Positions 6,871-9,774 of a stretch of 9,774 nucleotides of DNA are shown piece after piece. This DNA is from Bacteroidota bacterium (GTDB taxonomy: Bacteria > Bacteroidota > Bacteroidia > UKL13-3): NCBI GenBank assembly GCA_947462865.1, contig CANHRW010000060.1, positions 1 through 9,774 of the forward strand. The letters are read 5' to 3'. The notes under the pieces were generated by a model, which was not told the DNA's origin, did no database searches, and worked only from the letters and a program-made list of their open reading frames with translations. The stretch's first letter is position 1. The number at the start of each line of letters is the position of its first letter. The position numbers and the translations under genes were made by a program.

Positions 6871-7635
6871 TTGAAAAAAAATAACAAAACAGAACATTAC
6901 CTGCATTCAGAACGCAGGTTTTTAGAAGGTCCAAGGTCAAGAACCAGAGAATTCAAGTTCTTAATTAAAGTAATGTTTGAATTTATTAAAGGATTTAGGG
7001 CATTGCATTTTGTTGGACCATGTGTAACTGTATTTGGCAGTGCTCGGTTTAAAGAAGACCATGAATATTACCAAAAAGCGGTTGAAATTGGTAAGGAAGT
7101 AACCAATTTGGGTTTTGCTGTTATGACAGGTGGAGGTCCGGGAATTATGGAAGCTGCAAATAAAGGCGCTTATTTAAACAATGGCATGAGTATAGGTTGT
7201 AATATTGTGCTGCCTCATGAACAAAAAGAAAATCCTTACTTACATAAATGGGTTAACTTTAGGTATTTTTTTGTGAGAAAAACCTTGTTGTTGAAATATT
7301 CATATGCCTTTATCATTATGCCAGGCGGTTGGGGAACCATGGACGAAATGTTTGAAGCACTTACCTTAATACAAACTGGAAAAACAGAAGCGTTTCCGGT
7401 GGTATTAATTGGTAAAGAATACTGGAAAAACTTAATGAATTTAACGCAAGATATGATTGCAAATAAAACCATATCAGAATCAGATATTAAGTCGTATTAT
7501 TTGGTTACAGATGACGTGAATGAAGCCATGCAACATATCAAAAAACACAGTATTAAAAAATTCGGACTCAAAAAAGGTCCATTAAAACCCAATTGGATAT
7601 TAGGTGAATTTTTTAAAAAGAAATCGGTGGCTTAA
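6871..7635 (+). CDS. LOG-family nucleoside 5'-monophosphate phosphoribohydrolase (TIGR00730-like)
   Basis: With the start proposed here the protein has 254 residues. It contains the lysine-decarboxylase-like/LOG Rossmann fold: FGSAR (55-59), GGGPGIMEAAN (87-97) and the signature PGGWGTMDE (151-159), with R136 before it. Family members cleave the N-glycosidic bond of nucleoside monophosphates such as AMP or cytokinin ribotides, releasing base and ribose 5-phosphate; older annotations calling it lysine decarboxylase are wrong. The frame is open back to ATG codons at 6829 and 6844, but these lie inside or against the terminator of hppD. The family's N-terminal motif FLEGPRSR begins 17 residues after the TTG at 6871, so that TTG (MKKNNKTEHY) is my choice. 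The ATG at 6973 would remove the conserved motif. Its stop shares TTAA with the convergent DinB-family gene. Confidence 0.85.
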   Translation: MKKNNKTEHYLHSERRFLEGPRSRTREFKFLIKVMFEFIKGFRALHFVGPCVTVFGSARFKEDHEYYQKAVEIGKEVTNLGFAVMTGGGPGIMEAANKGAYLNNGMSIGCNIVLPHEQKENPYLHKWVNFRYFFVRKTLLLKYSYAFIIMPGGWGTMDEMFEALTLIQTGKTEAFPVVLIGKEYWKNLMNLTQDMIANKTISESDIKSYYLVTDDVNEAMQHIKKHSIKKFGLKKGPLKPNWILGEFFKKKSVA

Positions 7636-8150
7636 AGCGCACCGATATACAATTTTTCAATAACTGTGCGGTGGTGAATTTCATGGCCACAAATCATATA
7701 CGGAATGGCGCTTACTACCAATTCATGACCATTGCTAATTCCAATTTCGTTGCACATTTGTTCGTCAAACTGGCTAAATAATTCAATGGTATTGGCTCGA
7801 ATGAGCGAAAATTCTTTAACAACTCCTAAAATTTTACGGTTGCCCATTCTGCTATTGCTCACATAGCTTTCTTGAGAAAAACCAGGTATACTTGATTTGT
7901 CTCCTCTTGCAATGGTAAGCGCTCTATGACACATAATTCTTTCAGTATCCATTAAATGTCCAACTACCTCCATAATGGTCCATTTTCCTGGAGCATAAGC
8001 CGATTGCAAAGTTGCATCATCTAATGATGTAATCAAATCAATGGTGTCCATGAGTTGCTCGTGCAAAGCTGTAAAAATAGACTGTTCGTTTGGAACCATA
8101 TCTATGTATTTTTGGAAATAGACTGGATAATTAGCTGTAGGTTTTATCAT
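7632..8150 (-). CDS. DinB/YfiT-like metal-binding four-helix protein
   Basis: The 172-residue protein has the DinB-superfamily pattern: an N-terminal helix (about 22-42), APGKWTIMEVVGHLMDTE with H65, and a final helix with GHEIHH, giving H156 and H160 (HxxxH). The three histidines form the usual divalent-metal site. Relatives include thiol transferases such as bacillithiol S-transferase and many proteins of unknown role; the reaction here cannot be assigned. No signal peptide, so cytoplasmic. The ATG at 8150-8148 is 12 bp after the stop of the M1-type peptidase gene on the same strand, so the two probably share a transcript. The stop overlaps the LOG gene stop through TTAA. Confidence 0.85.
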   Translation of the reverse strand: MIKPTANYPVYFQKYIDMVPNEQSIFTALHEQLMDTIDLITSLDDATLQSAYAPGKWTIMEVVGHLMDTERIMCHRALTIARGDKSSIPGFSQESYVSNSRMGNRKILGVVKEFSLIRANTIELFSQFDEQMCNEIGISNGHELVVSAIPYMICGHEIHHRTVIEKLYIGAL

Positions 8151-8162
8151 TTTTGTTGTCGT

Positions 8163-9774
8163 TTAAAAACTTCTGTTTATACCAAGAACCCATCTGTATT
8201 TAAAATTATCTTGGTCTGAATAAGGCGCAGGACTTAACCACAAAGGAAAGTCAACACGAATATGGAGTGGTTTGATTTCATCTAAGACCCAAAAGCGTTT
8301 GATCTGAAAATTAAATCCTGGACCAGCACTGAATTTGACACCAGAATTGAGTTCAATTTTTTGGTTATTTTCAATAATGGTTGTTCCAATTATTCCAGCA
8401 TCTGCAAAAAAGTAGGCATCAATGTGTAGGTATTTACTGATACCCTTTGGTTGTATTGGAAATAATTTGTCGTATTCCAATTCCATATTTACTGCTGCGG
8501 CTTTGTTGCCTGAATAAATATAGTATTGGTTGTTGTTAGACGAAATAGGGGTGAGGTAACCATTTAATCCTCTAATATTTGCACCTCCACCCATCTGAAA
8601 ATGATTGCCATTGATACCAAATTGATTCCAGTCAGTTGGTATGACACCTCTACTTCTTGTCAATGGGTTTTCCATCATTTCTTCAGGATTTGCCGACCCT
8701 AGATATACCCTTGATTCAGGTGCAATATTCCCTTCAAACCAGTATACATAAATGCGGTTTTGAATTTCAAATTTCCAAAGTTCTTTGTTTGATTTAAATT
8801 TAGCTTGAATACCATAGTAGTTGTAATCAGATGCCAATACACTACTTCTTGCCGCAATTTGGCTTTGGAAACTGCCGTTTTCACCCCAATTGCCATTTTG
8901 CTCCCATTCTAAATTCAGGGTTGTGTTCTGTTTTTTTACATCCCATAATTTGGTGTACCAAGAATTGTATCCTAATTGGTTAGATGCAAATGAATTATCG
9001 CCCAATACATAGTAATTGCCTTTTTCATTGGGTCTGATCATTCCTTTCATTGCTATTTTAAAAATATGGTTGCCTGGTGTCCATTCCAGTTCTAGTTGTT
9101 GCAAAGACAACCCATCAAGGTACCTCGATTGTGCAATTAAATTGATGTGTTTTGCTACCAATGTTTTAAACCAAAACTTGTAATCAATCAATGAATTGTC
9201 TGAGGGTGCCATCATCCATTTAGGGTAATTTGAAGCTAAATCAGAGTTGTACCAAGTATTTAATTTAAACTGCCATTTTTTTTGCATGTAATTGCCATTC
9301 AAGTGCATTCCTATTTTAAAACCATCTAGGTCATTCCACCAAATATCGGGTCTCCATTTTAACTGGTAATGTTTTCTATCTAACGGATTTTTAATTTGGT
9401 AATCAAATTGGCAACTAATAGGTATACAGTTGTTATTATTCAATAAATTAATGTCTGCTAAACGATAAGTTGAATCTATTTGTAAGTATTGAATTGCGTT
9501 TTCTGTTTCAATTAGAGTGGTATAAGTTTTGTTTAACATGCCCCATCCCTTCCACATTGGCAATGTTTGGCCAGCTCCCGATTTTATAAAATAAGTATTT
9601 GGGATGGTATAAGTTAAATTACTGCCAGTAGTTGTTTTGCCATGAAGGTCAATAGGCATTTGCATATCGCCAATTCTTTTCAATTTCAATTGATAAACAT
9701 AATTTCCATTTGCATTTTTACCTAACATTTTAGGTTTATACAATTTGTAGTCTATTTTTTTAGTTGTTTCTAAC
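8163..9774 (-). CDS. M1-type peptidase-like protein, C-terminal half with outer-membrane beta-barrel (partial)
   Basis: The frame is open from the right edge to the TAA at 8165-8163: 536 residues, with no start in view. A TTG at 9743-9741 is inside the open frame and is unlikely to be the real start. The first 100 or so residues look like the C-terminal beta-sandwich region of Bacteroidota M1 (gluzincin) peptidases: KRIGDMQMPIDLHG, the YTIPN stretch, and LQIDSTYRLADINLLNN. The remaining 420 or so residues are alternating hydrophobic/aromatic strands typical of an outer-membrane barrel. They include GGGANIRGLNGY (IRGL encoded at 8565-8576), like the (V/I)RGF loop motif of Omp85/BamA proteins, and the chain ends in a terminal phenylalanine (INRSF). 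The zinc motif HExxH would lie in the missing N-terminal part, so peptidase activity cannot be confirmed. Probably cotranscribed with the DinB-like gene 12 bp downstream. Confidence 0.72.
   Translation of the reverse strand, partial: LETTKKIDYKLYKPKMLGKNANGNYVYQLKLKRIGDMQMPIDLHGKTTTGSNLTYTIPNTYFIKSGAGQTLPMWKGWGMLNKTYTTLIETENAIQYLQIDSTYRLADINLLNNNNCIPISCQFDYQIKNPLDRKHYQLKWRPDIWWNDLDGFKIGMHLNGNYMQKKWQFKLNTWYNSDLASNYPKWMMAPSDNSLIDYKFWFKTLVAKHINLIAQSRYLDGLSLQQLELEWTPGNHIFKIAMKGMIRPNEKGNYYVLGDNSFASNQLGYNSWYTKLWDVKKQNTTLNLEWEQNGNWGENGSFQSQIAARSSVLASDYNYYGIQAKFKSNKELWKFEIQNRIYVYWFEGNIAPESRVYLGSANPEEMMENPLTRSRGVIPTDWNQFGINGNHFQMGGGANIRGLNGYLTPISSNNNQYYIYSGNKAAAVNMELEYDKLFPIQPKGISKYLHIDAYFFADAGIIGTTIIENNQKIELNSGVKFSAGPGFNFQIKRFWVLDEIKPLHIRVDFPLWLSPAPYSDQDNFKYRWVLGINRSF

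Noticed and set aside
6871..7635. Lysine decarboxylase annotation
   Set aside because: The PGGxGTxxE motif and GGGPGIMEAAN identify the LOG family; the decarboxylase label is a known legacy misannotation.
1..9774. CRISPR array, insertion sequence, tRNA or phage remnant
   Set aside because: No regularly spaced repeats, transposase-like frames, terminal inverted repeats or cloverleaf sequences were found by reading both strands.

Overview
The window looks like a chromosomal stretch from an AT-rich member of the Bacteroidota, perhaps Chitinophagia or Sphingobacteriia. The grounds are gene content and signals: a PorX-type response regulator fused to a PglZ/alkaline-phosphatase-like domain, an HD hydrolase next to lpxD, a peptidase-linked outer-membrane barrel, absence of obvious Shine-Dalgarno sequences, and copies of the Bacteroidota -7 promoter motif TAnnTTTG. 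No mobile element, tRNA, rRNA or CRISPR array is visible, and the window reads as ordinary core genome.

Layout. Left (1-1419, minus strand): the N-terminal end of lpxD (lipid A synthesis, cut by the window edge) lies 11 bp downstream of an HD-domain phosphohydrolase gene. A 107-bp divergent promoter region follows. Positions 1527-3394 (plus) carry porX and a small gene coupled to it by an ATGA overlap; the small protein resembles domain III of EF-Tu. These converge on a TPR lipoprotein gene (3391-4422, minus), with the two stop codons sharing one TTAA palindrome. From 4495 (plus) come homogentisate 1,2-dioxygenase and 4-hydroxyphenylpyruvate dioxygenase, two consecutive steps of tyrosine/phenylalanine breakdown, closed by a clear intrinsic terminator at 6832-6863. 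A LOG-family nucleotide phosphoribohydrolase follows. It converges through a second TTAA stop-sharing overlap with a minus-strand DinB-family gene. Immediately upstream of that is the C-terminal half of a large M1-type peptidase with an outer-membrane barrel, which runs off the right edge.

How the genes work together. HppD converts 4-hydroxyphenylpyruvate to homogentisate and HmgA opens the ring of homogentisate; the later steps are not in the window. PorX is the output component of the PorXY/SigP signalling route that controls the type IX secretion system in organisms that have one. No secretion components are in view.

The points most worth checking are: the small EF-Tu-domain-III-like protein translationally coupled to PorX; the M1 peptidase/Omp85-like barrel fusion; the terminator hairpin that rules out the longest start of the LOG gene; the non-ATG or frame-broken start of the HD gene; and an identical 11-mer containing the -7 motif in front of three genes, one placed so close to the porX ATG that the mRNA may be leaderless. 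I do not see a clear-cut new multi-gene system.
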